From Nocardia nova NBRC 15556 (GTDB lineage Bacteria; Actinomycetota; Actinomycetes; Mycobacteriales; Mycobacteriaceae), in assembly GCF_001613005.1 (NCBI RefSeq), contig NZ_BDBN01000041.1:1-64000 (forward strand): 64,000 nucleotides of DNA. Direction: 5' to 3'. This document shows positions 46,856 to 54,680 of this stretch, piece after piece; position 1 is the first letter of the stretch, and the number at the start of each line of letters is the position of its first letter. The notes beneath the pieces were generated by a model, which worked only from the letters and a program-made list of their open reading frames with translations, was not told the DNA's origin and searched no databases. The translations under genes were made by a program, and so were the position numbers.

Positions 46856-46918
46856 AACGTCTTAGACAAATGTGCCATATGGTTGGCACGCTTGTCTAGT
46901 ACAAGTGTCTAAGACGTT
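46856..46918. promoter_or_regulatory. Nested operator set between the monooxygenase and TetR genes
   Basis: The outer arms AACGTCTTAGACA (46856-46868) and TGTCTAAGACGTT (46906-46918) are a perfect 13-base inverted repeat. Inside are GTGCCA-N6-TGGCAC (46872-46889) and CTTGTCTAGTACAAG (46891-46905). The set lies directly upstream of the TetR -10 box, TAACCT at 46920-46925. Confidence 0.6.
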
Positions 46919-46931
46919 GTAACCTGGGCTT

Positions 46932-47504
46932 ATGGGTAATCGAGAGGATCTGTTGGCAGGGGCGAGGAAGGCGATTCTGGAGCGAGGTCTCGCCAAGGTG
47001 ACCGCGCGCGACATCGCCGGCGCGGCCGGGGTCAGCCTGGCGGCCATCGGCTACCACTTCGGTACCAAGGATCGGTTGGTCGCCGAGGCCATCGCCGAGG
47101 CGACCGGTGACGAGATCGGCCGCGGTATGGAGGCGGCCATCCGGGACGCGGGGGAGGGGCGGACCCTGGCGCAGTCGCTGGAGGCCACGTGGAACGGCAT
47201 GCTGGACGTCATCCAGAACCATCCGGACGAGCTGATTCTCAGCTTCGAGAACGGGGTGCGAGTGGCCCGGTCGCCGGAATCCCAGGAGTACTTCTCGGGT
47301 GCGACCGAGGAGGTCTATGCCGCACTCGTCGAGCCCCTGCGCGAAGTTCATCCGGAGTTGTCGGCCGGCGATGCCCGCGCCGTCGCCAAGCTCTATTTCG
47401 CGCTGTTCCAAGGTATGGCGCTGCAGTGGCTGATCGCGCCCGCGGGTGATCAGCTGACCGGCGACGACGTCGTCCGTGCGGTGCGAGCGATGAGCCGGGA
47501 ATAG
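46932..47504 (+). CDS. TetR-family regulator
   Basis: The protein has 190 residues. The DNA-binding domain is at about 5-50: LLAGARKAILERGLAKVTARDIAGAAGVSLAAIGYHFGTKDRL. The rest is a TetR_C ligand domain. TAACCT (46920-46925) ends 6 bases before ATG 46932, a leaderless start. It is divergent from the FAD monooxygenase and probably represses that gene and itself through the repeats at 46856-46918. Confidence 0.9.
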   Translation: MGNREDLLAGARKAILERGLAKVTARDIAGAAGVSLAAIGYHFGTKDRLVAEAIAEATGDEIGRGMEAAIRDAGEGRTLAQSLEATWNGMLDVIQNHPDELILSFENGVRVARSPESQEYFSGATEEVYAALVEPLREVHPELSAGDARAVAKLYFALFQGMALQWLIAPAGDQLTGDDVVRAVRAMSRE

Positions 47505-47518
47505 CTCGCGCGGGTGCG

Positions 47519-47905
47519 CTATTCGGCGACTGCGTGGTGCGAGCGGTACCGCCGCCGCCTACCGAGCCGGACGAAGCCGATCCACGACACCGCCACCAGC
47601 ACGACGACCAGTATGCGTACGAGATCCAGAGCGCTGCGGGGGTAGAGCACCCCGGTGATGTAGTAGTCGATGAAGCCGGTCGACGGTAGGCCGGCTTCGC
47701 CGCCGCGTTCCCGGGCCCACGTCTCAAGGTAGGTCAGGGGGCAGTCGACCCCGATGAGTACCGTGCTGAAACCCCAGGCCACCGCGGCGATATGGGTCCA
47801 GATCGTCCAACGCCACCGCCACGCGACGAATCCGCCGACGACGAGGTAGGCGATGAACAGAAAATGCACACCCGCGGTGGCATCTGCCAGCAGCCGGTAC
47901 ATCAC
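47519..47905 (-). CDS. DUF2784 family membrane protein
   Basis: This 128-residue protein has four predicted helices: about 12-31, 38-57, 77-91 (less sure) and 96-114. The family pattern is visible in HFLFIAYLVVGGF, the CPLTYLETWARERGG loop and FIDYYITGVLYP. Function is not known. GTG 47905 follows TAATCT by 7 bases, so a leaderless start; ATG 47902 is the alternative. It converges on the TetR gene. Confidence 0.82.
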   Translation of the reverse strand: MMYRLLADATAGVHFLFIAYLVVGGFVAWRWRWTIWTHIAAVAWGFSTVLIGVDCPLTYLETWARERGGEAGLPSTGFIDYYITGVLYPRSALDLVRILVVVLVAVSWIGFVRLGRRRRYRSHHAVAE

Positions 47906-48378
47906 GTAATCCAGATTAGGGCGCTTGTCGCCGGCGTGCGCGGGGATTCGGGCGTCGGCGCCTGCCGGGTGAACGACCGTGTCTCCCACGGCCTTCCGGC
48001 CGCGGTCGGCGACTCGGAGCGTTAAAGGATACTGGTACGCACATATGCGCATTAAACGATTAATCGCCCGGCATGGGTCTCGGCCGACACATGGGGGAGC
48101 GGTCCATATCGGACAAGGCCAACGACATGGAGAAAGCGCCGTGGCCTTCCGTGGGGGAGTACGGGCCGGCCGGCTGGGAGGGAGGAAGCGCCTGCAGTGC
48201 TTTCACCACGAGGTGATTCGAGTCGTGTCGGAGCTGCAGGAATGTCCTCAAGGCGCCCGGAAGCCATATTCAATATCGATACGTCGATATGCGCATCTAA
48301 ACATGGGTCCCCTGACGCGTGCCACCCGGACACACCGCAAACTCACCCCTACAGAACAGCCACGACGGGGCCGGGTGG
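47906..48378. other. Gene-free, comparatively AT-rich region with palindromes
   Basis: I see no convincing gene in these 473 bases; several open frames exist but none shows a codon pattern or domain. Two palindromes stand out: CGATTAATCG (near 48056-48065), and ATATCGA-TACG-TCGATAT (48273-48290) with 7-base arms. The stretch 48025-48065 and the stretch 48265-48305 are poorer in G and C than the surroundings. It may carry promoters for an element now lost, or an undetected small RNA. Confidence 0.4.
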
Positions 48379-49860
48379 TCACCAGTTGGACGGCTCGTAG
48401 TCCTTGAGGAAGCAGCCGAAGAGGTCGTCGCCGTCTTCCCCGCGCACGATCGGGTCGTAGACGCGGGCGGCGCCGTCCACGAGGTCGAGGGGAGCGTGGA
48501 AGCCCTCCTCGGCGAGGCGGAGCTTGGTGTAGTGCGGGCGCTCGTCGGTGATCCAGCCGGTGTCGACGGCGGTCATGAGGATGCGGTCGGTTTCGAACAT
48601 CTCGCGGGCGCTGGTGCGGGTGAGCATGTTGAGCGCGGCCTTGGCCATATTGGTGTGCGGGTGGCCGGGGCCCTTGTAGCCGCGGCTGAACACACCTTCC
48701 ATGGCCGAGACGTTGACGATGTACTTGCGGCGGGCCGGTGATGCGGCGAGGGCGGGCCGCAGCCGGGAGATAAGCAGGAACGGTGCGGTCGAGTTGCACA
48801 GCTGCACTTCGAGCAGTTCGGTGGCGTCGACCTCGGCGACGGTCTGCACCCAGCTGTTGGTGTGGGCCAGATCGGGTACCAAGCCACCGGCGTCGATCGC
48901 CACACCGCGCGAAATGCGTTCGGGCGTGGCCGATCCCGCGACCAGTGCGAGATCGGTGACCTCGGCGGCGGACAGGGAGGTCGGTGCCGGCACGGAGTGC
49001 AGGGACGCGGTGAGTGCGTTCGGATGGGCCTGGGTGGTGTGGCCGAAGGTGATGGTGTCGGGCAGTTCGCCGGCGGGGAGCGGGGCGGATTCGGCCTCGA
49101 CCAGTGCGGCGTAGGCGCCGGCCGAGCGCCGGACGGTCTGGGCGGCGTTGTTGATGATGATGTCCAGCGGCCCTTGCGCGGCGACATCGTCGGCCAAGGC
49201 GACGACCTGGGCCGGATCGCGCAGGTCGATGCCGACGATCCGCAGCCGGTGCAGCCATTCGGCGCTGTCGGGCTGGGCGGTGAAGCGGCGGATCGCGTCG
49301 TTGGGGAAGCGGGTGGTGACCGTGGTGTGGGCGCCGTCGCGCAGCAGTCGCAGGGCGATGTACATGCCGATCTTGGCGCGGCCGCCGGTGAGCAGCGCGC
49401 GGCGGCCGGACAGGTCGGTGCGGGCATCGCGTTTGGCATGGTTGCGGGCGGCGCAGTCCGGGCAGAGCTGGTGGTAGAACCGGTCGACGCGGGTGTAGCG
49501 CTGTTTGCAGATGTAGCAGGGCCGCGGGCGCAGCAGGGTGCCGGCGGCGTCGCCGTCGACGGACGTGGAGAGCGGGATGCCGGCGGTCTCGTCGTCGATG
49601 CGGTTCGGGGAGCCGGTGGCGGTGGCGGCGACCACCGCCCGGTCGGCGGCGGCGACGGCGTCGCGGGCCTGAGTGCGGCGGCGCCGCTTCAGTCTCTTGA
49701 ACATGTGCCCGACCGCACGCTGCACCGCGATGGAATCGGGGTTGTCGTCGTCGAGCAGTGCGGCCTGGTCGAGGACGCGCAGGCAGATCGCGAGTTCCTC
49801 GGGATCGATGGTGTCCGGCAGGGGAGTGGTGGGCGCGTTCGTCGTGGTGTGCTCAGCCAT
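48379..49860 (-). CDS. Long SDR-fold protein with zinc ribbon and missing catalytic Tyr
   Basis: The protein has 493 residues in three parts. Residues 1-110 are helical and basic. Residues about 114-138 hold a zinc ribbon, CYIC and CPDC separated by 17 residues. Residues 150-493 are an SDR domain with LLTGGRAKIGMYIAL as cofactor loop, NNAAQTVRR and the Ser in VSAMEG. Where SDRs have YxxxK, this protein has TNMAK, so the catalytic Tyr is Thr. The protein may bind NAD(P) or a nucleic acid without redox activity. ATG 49860. It follows the alpha/beta hydrolase gene on the same strand. Confidence 0.8.
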   Translation of the reverse strand: MAEHTTTNAPTTPLPDTIDPEELAICLRVLDQAALLDDDNPDSIAVQRAVGHMFKRLKRRRRTQARDAVAAADRAVVAATATGSPNRIDDETAGIPLSTSVDGDAAGTLLRPRPCYICKQRYTRVDRFYHQLCPDCAARNHAKRDARTDLSGRRALLTGGRAKIGMYIALRLLRDGAHTTVTTRFPNDAIRRFTAQPDSAEWLHRLRIVGIDLRDPAQVVALADDVAAQGPLDIIINNAAQTVRRSAGAYAALVEAESAPLPAGELPDTITFGHTTQAHPNALTASLHSVPAPTSLSAAEVTDLALVAGSATPERISRGVAIDAGGLVPDLAHTNSWVQTVAEVDATELLEVQLCNSTAPFLLISRLRPALAASPARRKYIVNVSAMEGVFSRGYKGPGHPHTNMAKAALNMLTRTSAREMFETDRILMTAVDTGWITDERPHYTKLRLAEEGFHAPLDLVDGAARVYDPIVRGEDGDDLFGCFLKDYEPSNW

Positions 49861-49942
49861 CGTGCTGCCGGATGATCCTTCGTGTGCGGGAATGTGCGAC
49901 GCCTATTGTCGCATCGCGGCTGTTGGAGGCTGCCGGGGCTCC

Positions 49943-50800
49943 TCAGCGCGGGGTGTAGTGGATGGGCCGGTGGTCGGTGTGCTGATCGTCGATGAAGTTG
50001 GCGATGGCTTCGACGACCAGCAGGGGTTCGGTCAGCGGCAGCCAGGGATCGGCGGGCAGTTCGCGCAGCCAGAGGCGGTCGACGTCGCGGCGGATATGGG
50101 CACGCAGGCTGGGCAGGGCGGCGGTGTCGGCCCGGTCGAGGATGAGTTGGACCGGCACGGCGGTGTGTTGCGGGCGCGGATGGCGCAGGTGGTGGGCGAG
50201 GTTGGCGGCGACGATGCGGGCGCCGGCCAGCAGGTCGGCGGGCCAGGTGGTGGCCTGCGGGAGGACCCGGGCGCGCAGGCGGGGCCAGTGCAGGAGGCGG
50301 CGGCCGAGAACCAGCCAGCTCAGGCGCGGGAGCCGCCACCAGGGGCTGCGGGGGCAGCGGAGATCGCGCAGTGCGAGGGCGAGGTGGTCGAGGTGGGGCG
50401 CCGACAGCGCGGTGGCGGAGGCGATGCGGGTGTTGGCGCGCGGGTCGCCGAGGGCGTACCAGAGTTGGATCGCGCCCCAGCCGTGGCCGGCGAGGTGGAC
50501 CGGTGTGCGGGGGCTGACGGCGTCGAGGACGGCGAAGAGGTCGTCGGCGAGGTGGGGCAGGCGGTAGCGGTGGGTGCGGGTGGGTGCGCTGGAGCGGCCG
50601 TGGCCGCGGACGTCGTAGGTGACCACGTGGAAGCTGTCGGCGAGTCCGGTGGCGACCCGGTTCCAGATGCGATGGGTGTCGGTGATGCCGGGGATGAGCA
50701 CGATGGTGTCGGCCTGGGGGTGGCCGTATTCGTAGACGGCGAGGTCGCCGCCGGGGGCGGTGACGGTGCGGTGGCGGGAGGGGGTGCGGGCTGGGTTCAT
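49943..50800 (-). CDS. Alpha/beta hydrolase fold protein lacking the catalytic triad
   Basis: This 285-residue protein has a normal alpha/beta hydrolase layout: YEYGHPQADTIVLIPGITDTHRIWN, VVTYDVRGHGRSSAP and the elbow LAGHGWGAIQL. At the elbow the nucleophile (Ser or Asp) is Gly, GHGWG. The late GHWxxLxEP-type block that carries the catalytic His reads DPWLPLTEP, so the His is Pro. It is probably a binding or regulatory protein. ATG 50800 has GAGGTAG 6 bases upstream; a longer frame adds 18 residues. An operator lies 35 bases upstream. Confidence 0.8.
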   Translation of the reverse strand: MNPARTPSRHRTVTAPGGDLAVYEYGHPQADTIVLIPGITDTHRIWNRVATGLADSFHVVTYDVRGHGRSSAPTRTHRYRLPHLADDLFAVLDAVSPRTPVHLAGHGWGAIQLWYALGDPRANTRIASATALSAPHLDHLALALRDLRCPRSPWWRLPRLSWLVLGRRLLHWPRLRARVLPQATTWPADLLAGARIVAANLAHHLRHPRPQHTAVPVQLILDRADTAALPSLRAHIRRDVDRLWLRELPADPWLPLTEPLLVVEAIANFIDDQHTDHRPIHYTPR

Positions 50801-50834
50801 CGGTCTACCTCGTGAGCGCGGGGTCGGAGCCGCT

Positions 50835-50849
50835 CGTACTGCCGGTACG
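50835..50849. promoter_or_regulatory. Operator copy 1, CGTAC-type inverted repeat
   Basis: CGTACTGCCGGTACG is one of two 15-base boxes with 6-base end arms (one mismatch here) in the gap between the hydrolase and TetR genes. It lies 35-49 bases upstream of the hydrolase start. Confidence 0.6.
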
Positions 50850-50956
50850 GTCAACGGTAGCGACAGTACGCGATCGGCTGTCGGTCGGCGGACCTCGGTG
50901 GGGTATCTCCTTATTCAGCCCCCATTTCGGCTGGTGCACGGGGCGGTCATCGATTT

Positions 50957-50971
50957 CGTACCGGCGGTACG
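50957..50971. promoter_or_regulatory. Operator copy 2, CGTAC-type inverted repeat
   Basis: CGTACCGGCGGTACG has perfect 6-base arms CGTACC and GGTACG. It differs from copy 1 at two positions and lies 43-57 bases upstream of the TetR start, probably for autorepression. Confidence 0.65.
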
Positions 50972-51013
50972 TGTAACGTGGGTGCGACTGTTCGCTCGGC
51001 TGGGGAGGTACCC

Positions 51014-51736
51014 ATGGTGTCTCGGGTCGGCCGGCGAGCTGCCGCGCCTCGGGTCACGCGGGAGGAGATCGTCGATGCGGCGATCCGGGTGATCGACCGG
51101 GACGGCCCGCAGCCGAGTATGGACGACATCGCGCGTGCGGCGGGGATGACGAAGCCGCGGTTGTATCGGCAGTTCGCGGACAAGGCGGATCTGTACACCG
51201 AGATCGCCGATCGGATGTCGCGCGACGCGTTCGCGGCCGCCGGGCAGGATATGACGTTGCTGCTGCAGCCGCCGCGGCCCGCGCTGCGGCGGGTGTTCAC
51301 CGCGTATGCGGCCGGAATTCTTCAGCATCCCAATGTCTTTCGGTTTCTGATGCAGGCGCCGGTGGTGCAGACGGCGCAGGCGAGCAGGTCGGGGGGAAAG
51401 GCGGTGGGGGCGGTGCTGCAGTTCGATCTGGGGCGCGATGCGGCGCGGCGGTTCGCGAAGCTCGCGCAATCGATCGCGGAGGCGGTGCCGATCGAGACGG
51501 CGGGTTTGGACTATCTGGCGCGGGCGGTCGTCGGCGTGGTGGTGGCGACGACGGATCTGTGGCTCGAGGGGGCGGAGTCGCCGCGGCGGAGCAGTGCGGA
51601 TTTCGTCGCGGAGCTGACCGAGTTGGTCTGGTCACTGATCGACGGGTTTCTGCGGCGGCAGCGGATCGTGGCGGATCCGGAGGTTCCGATTTTCAGCACG
51701 CTGGCGGAGGCGAATATCGCGCGGGAGGCGCACTGA
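51014..51736 (+). CDS. TetR-family regulator
   Basis: The protein has 240 residues. The helix-turn-helix is at about 17-62: TREEIVDAAIRVIDRDGPQPSMDDIARAAGMTKPRLYRQFADKADLY. The C-terminal domain is TetR_C-like. ATG 51014 has GGGGAGG 6 bases upstream and is preferred to the longer frame from 50978. It is divergent from the degenerate hydrolase gene, with a matching 15-base operator near each start, so it likely represses both. The acyl-CoA dehydrogenase downstream has its own promoter. Confidence 0.88.
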   Translation: MVSRVGRRAAAPRVTREEIVDAAIRVIDRDGPQPSMDDIARAAGMTKPRLYRQFADKADLYTEIADRMSRDAFAAAGQDMTLLLQPPRPALRRVFTAYAAGILQHPNVFRFLMQAPVVQTAQASRSGGKAVGAVLQFDLGRDAARRFAKLAQSIAEAVPIETAGLDYLARAVVGVVVATTDLWLEGAESPRRSSADFVAELTELVWSLIDGFLRRQRIVADPEVPIFSTLAEANIAREAH

Positions 51737-51746
51737 ACCCACGTTG

Positions 51747-51775
51747 TTGACATGCCGCCAATAGTGCGACAGGCT
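51747..51775 (+). promoter_or_regulatory. Promoter of the acyl-CoA dehydrogenase operon
   Basis: TTGACA (51747-51752) is a perfect -35. After a 17-base spacer, CAGGCT (51770-51775) can serve as -10. It lies 53 bases upstream of the dehydrogenase ATG. Confidence 0.5.
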
Positions 51776-51828
51776 GGTGCGCGGGGCCGGTGCGGTCCGG
51801 TTCCGGGTACGAGACGAAGGAAGTAACG

Positions 51829-52974
51829 ATGGCGCGCGCCGCGTGGAGCGACGATGAGGTCGAGGCCGTCCGGGATCTGGCGAAGACCTTTTTCGAGAAG
51901 GAAGTCCTGCCGAACGAGGAGAAGTTCGTCGCGCAGGGCCATCCGGACCGCGAGCTGTACAACCGGGCGGGTGAGCTGGGCCTGCTGTGTGCCGCGATTC
52001 CGTCCGAATACGGCGGTGGCGGTGGCACTTTCGCGCACGAGGCGGCGTTGATCGAGGCGCAGTCCTATGCCGGGGACGGTTCACTGGGTATGCCGGTGCA
52101 TTCGTCGATCATCGCGCCCTACATCCATCATTTCGGGACCGAGGACCTCAAGCGGCGGGTGCTGCCGAAGGCGGCCGGCGGTGAGATGGTGCTGTCGATC
52201 GGTATGACCGAGCCGGGGACGGGTTCGGACCTGCAGAACATCAAGACCCGCGCGGTGCGCGAGGGTGACGAGTACGTGATCACCGGGTCGAAGATCTTCA
52301 TCTCCAACGGCTGGCTGTGCGACGGCATCATCATCGCGGCCAAGACCGATCCGACGAAGGGTGCGGCGGGTGTGTCGCTGATCTTCGCCGAGGTGAGCGA
52401 TGAGACGCCCGGCTTCCGGCGCGGCCGGATCCTGAACAAGATCGGCGGCAAGGCGCAGGACACCGCGGAGCTGTTCTTCGACGGCCTGCGGGTGCCGGCG
52501 TCGAATCTGCTGGGTGAGGCCGAGGGGCAGGGCTTCTATCAGATGATGCAGCTGCTGGCGCAGGAGCGGCTGGTGACCGCGATCATGGCGGTGTCGATGA
52601 TGGAGCGGGCGGTGGAGTTGACCGTCGAATACACCAAGGGCCGTGAGGCTTTCGGCAAGCCGCTGTTCGCGATGCAGAACACGAAGTTCGAGCTGGCCGA
52701 GTGCGCGACGATCGCGCGGGTGAGCCGGACGTTCCTGGATGATGCGATCGGGAAGCATCTGCGGGGTGAGCTGGATATTCCCACCGCTGCGATGTCGAAG
52801 TACTGGCTTACCGACCAGTTGGGTATTGTGGTGGACCGCTGTCTGCAACTGTTCGGTGGCTATGGATACATGACGGAGTACCCGATTTCCCAGCTGTACA
52901 CCGGTGCGCGCGTGCTGCGCATCCTCGCCGGTTCCAACGAGGTGATGAAGGATCTCATTGCCCGCTCACTCTGA
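51829..52974 (+). CDS. Acyl-CoA dehydrogenase (FadE family)
   Basis: This 381-residue flavoenzyme catalyses alpha,beta-dehydrogenation of acyl-CoA. The substrate/FAD blocks are visible: CAAIPSEYGGGGG, SIGMTEPGTGSDLQNIKT, YTKGREAFGKPLFAMQNTK and LFGGYGYMTEYPISQLY. The usual C-terminal catalytic Glu position reads LAGSNE (Ala instead of Glu), while LLAQERLV has a Glu where isovaleryl-CoA-type dehydrogenases keep their base, so branched-chain substrates are possible. ATG 51829 has GAAGGAAG upstream. The next TetR gene overlaps its end by 17 bases. Confidence 0.92.
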   Translation: MARAAWSDDEVEAVRDLAKTFFEKEVLPNEEKFVAQGHPDRELYNRAGELGLLCAAIPSEYGGGGGTFAHEAALIEAQSYAGDGSLGMPVHSSIIAPYIHHFGTEDLKRRVLPKAAGGEMVLSIGMTEPGTGSDLQNIKTRAVREGDEYVITGSKIFISNGWLCDGIIIAAKTDPTKGAAGVSLIFAEVSDETPGFRRGRILNKIGGKAQDTAELFFDGLRVPASNLLGEAEGQGFYQMMQLLAQERLVTAIMAVSMMERAVELTVEYTKGREAFGKPLFAMQNTKFELAECATIARVSRTFLDDAIGKHLRGELDIPTAAMSKYWLTDQLGIVVDRCLQLFGGYGYMTEYPISQLYTGARVLRILAGSNEVMKDLIARSL

Positions 52975-53614
52975 GACCACGACCCAGCCGGTGCCGGCCG
53001 ATGCCGATTCGGCTCGGCGGCGCCGGCTGGAGCCGGACGAACGGCGCGCGCAGATTCTGGCCTGCGCCATCGAGATGTTCGGCGAACGTCCGTATGCGGC
53101 GGTGTCGACCGCTGAACTCGCGCAGCGCGCCGGGGTGGCGCGCGGGCTGATCAATCACTATTTCGGCAACAAGCGCGATCTGTATCTGGCGGTGGTGCGG
53201 CGGATGGTGACGTTGCCGCGCGCCGATTACATGGTGATGCCGACCGGTACGCCGCGGGAGCGGGTGGATGCGAGTGTGTCGTGGCTGCTGGACACGATCA
53301 GCGGGTTGGGCAGTACCTGGGTGAAGGTGACCGGGCACGAGGGTATCGGGGACGATCCGGAGGTGCAGCGCATCCTGGACGAGGCCGACGACGCCGCGGC
53401 GGACCGGCTGCTGGAGATGGTGGGCCTGTCCGGATCGGCGCGTGACGACGAGTTGCGGGCCCTGGTCCGCGCCTACAGCGGTATGGTGAAAACCGCTGGG
53501 CGCGAATGGATTACGCGCCGCAGCTTGAATCGTGAGCAGGTGCATCATCTGCTCGCGGATGTGTTGATGGCGTTGGTGCAGACCACGTTTCCGCGGATCG
53601 AACAGGCCCGCTGA
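52958..53614 (+). CDS. TetR-family regulator of the acyl-CoA dehydrogenase operon
   Basis: The protein has 218 residues. The DNA-binding domain is at about 28-75: ERRAQILACAIEMFGERPYAAVSTAELAQRAGVARGLINHYFGNKRDLY. The start TTG 52958 lies inside the dehydrogenase gene with AAGGA upstream; GTG 52991 is the alternative. Overlap of 17 bases shows the two genes form an operon, so the regulator probably senses a fatty-acyl compound. It converges on the LigD polymerase gene. Confidence 0.88.
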   Translation: MPAHSETTTQPVPADADSARRRRLEPDERRAQILACAIEMFGERPYAAVSTAELAQRAGVARGLINHYFGNKRDLYLAVVRRMVTLPRADYMVMPTGTPRERVDASVSWLLDTISGLGSTWVKVTGHEGIGDDPEVQRILDEADDAAADRLLEMVGLSGSARDDELRALVRAYSGMVKTAGREWITRRSLNREQVHHLLADVLMALVQTTFPRIEQAR

Positions 53615-53639
53615 CGGCGCACCCGGCGCGGCGTGGTTC

Positions 53640-54680
53640 TCAGCCGGGGGTGCGGGCGCGGCTGGGTTGGACGCGCGGTGGTTCGTTGGGCATCTTCGGG
53701 TAGTTCGGTGGCCAGGGGGCGTCGAGCAGGCCGGAATCGAAGTCGCGGCGCGACATTTCGAGTAGTGGCTGGATCGATTGCGGGGTGCGGTCGGCCCAGG
53801 GGTCGCCGGATGCGGCGAGCCGCTCGGGGACTGTGGCGATGGTCAGTTCGTCGGGGACGATCGCATCGAGTGCGTCCCAGGCGATGGGGGTGGAGACCTG
53901 GGCGCCGACCTTGGGGCGCACGCACCAGGCGCCGAAGACGGTCTTGTGTGGCGCGTTCTGGTTGTAGTCGATGAAGACGCGTTGTCCGCGTTCCTCTTTC
54001 CACCAGTTGGCGGTGATCAGGTCGGGGTGGCGGCGTTCGAGTTCGCGGGCCATGGCGACCGCGGCGGCGCGGACCTGGTAGCCGTCCCAGACGGGTTCGA
54101 GGACGGCGTAGATGTGCAGGCCGCGGGATCCGGAGGTCTTGACGCGGGCGTCGATGCCGAGTTCGGCGAGCAGTTCGCGGGTGAGCACGGCGACGTGGCG
54201 CAACTCGTCGAAGCCGATGCCGGGGGAGGGATCGAGGTCGATGCGCAGTTCGTCGCTGATGTCGAGGTCGCCGATCTCGCCTTCGGTGCGGGCCGGAACG
54301 CCGCCCGCGGGAACGTGATTGGGCCAGACGTGGAAGCCGAGGCAGCCGAGGTTGACCGCCCAGAGGATGTGGGCGAGGTCGGCGGCGACCAGGGCGTCGC
54401 TGGCGGTGCCGTTGGGTGTGGAGACCTGCACGGTCTGCAGCCAGTCGGGGACCGATTTCGGGACGCGTTTCTGGAACCAGGATTTGCCGCCGGCGCCGTC
54501 GGGATAGCGTTCGAGCAGCACGGGCCGGTTGCCGATGGTGCGCAGCAGTGGTTCGGCGACGGCCTGGTAGTAGCGCACGAGGTCGAGTTTGGTTTCGCCG
54601 CGTTTGCTGAAATAGATCTTGTCCGGGTTGCTGATGCGGACGGTCACGCCGTCGGTGTCGATGTCGATGGCTTCGCTCAC
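53640..54680 (-). CDS. LigD polymerase-domain protein (archaeo-eukaryotic primase type)
   Basis: This stand-alone polymerase has 346 residues. It begins VRISNPDKIYF, typical of LigD POL domains, and shows FQKRVPKSVPDW, the metal-binding D-x-D in RIDLDPSPG, KTSGSRGLHIY with the active-site His, and DYNQNAPHKTVFGAWCVRPK. In non-homologous end joining it fills gaps, preferring ribonucleotides. GTG 54680 overlaps the stop of the ligase gene (GTGA), so the two act together as a split LigD. No Ku gene is in the window. Confidence 0.9.
   Translation of the reverse strand: MSEAIDIDTDGVTVRISNPDKIYFSKRGETKLDLVRYYQAVAEPLLRTIGNRPVLLERYPDGAGGKSWFQKRVPKSVPDWLQTVQVSTPNGTASDALVAADLAHILWAVNLGCLGFHVWPNHVPAGGVPARTEGEIGDLDISDELRIDLDPSPGIGFDELRHVAVLTRELLAELGIDARVKTSGSRGLHIYAVLEPVWDGYQVRAAAVAMARELERRHPDLITANWWKEERGQRVFIDYNQNAPHKTVFGAWCVRPKVGAQVSTPIAWDALDAIVPDELTIATVPERLAASGDPWADRTPQSIQPLLEMSRRDFDSGLLDAPWPPNYPKMPNEPPRVQPSRARTPG

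Noticed and set aside
47979-48407. A 142-residue plus-strand frame
   Set aside because: Low-complexity, Arg-rich product, no domain, and it crosses the end of the SDR gene and the AT-rich gap.
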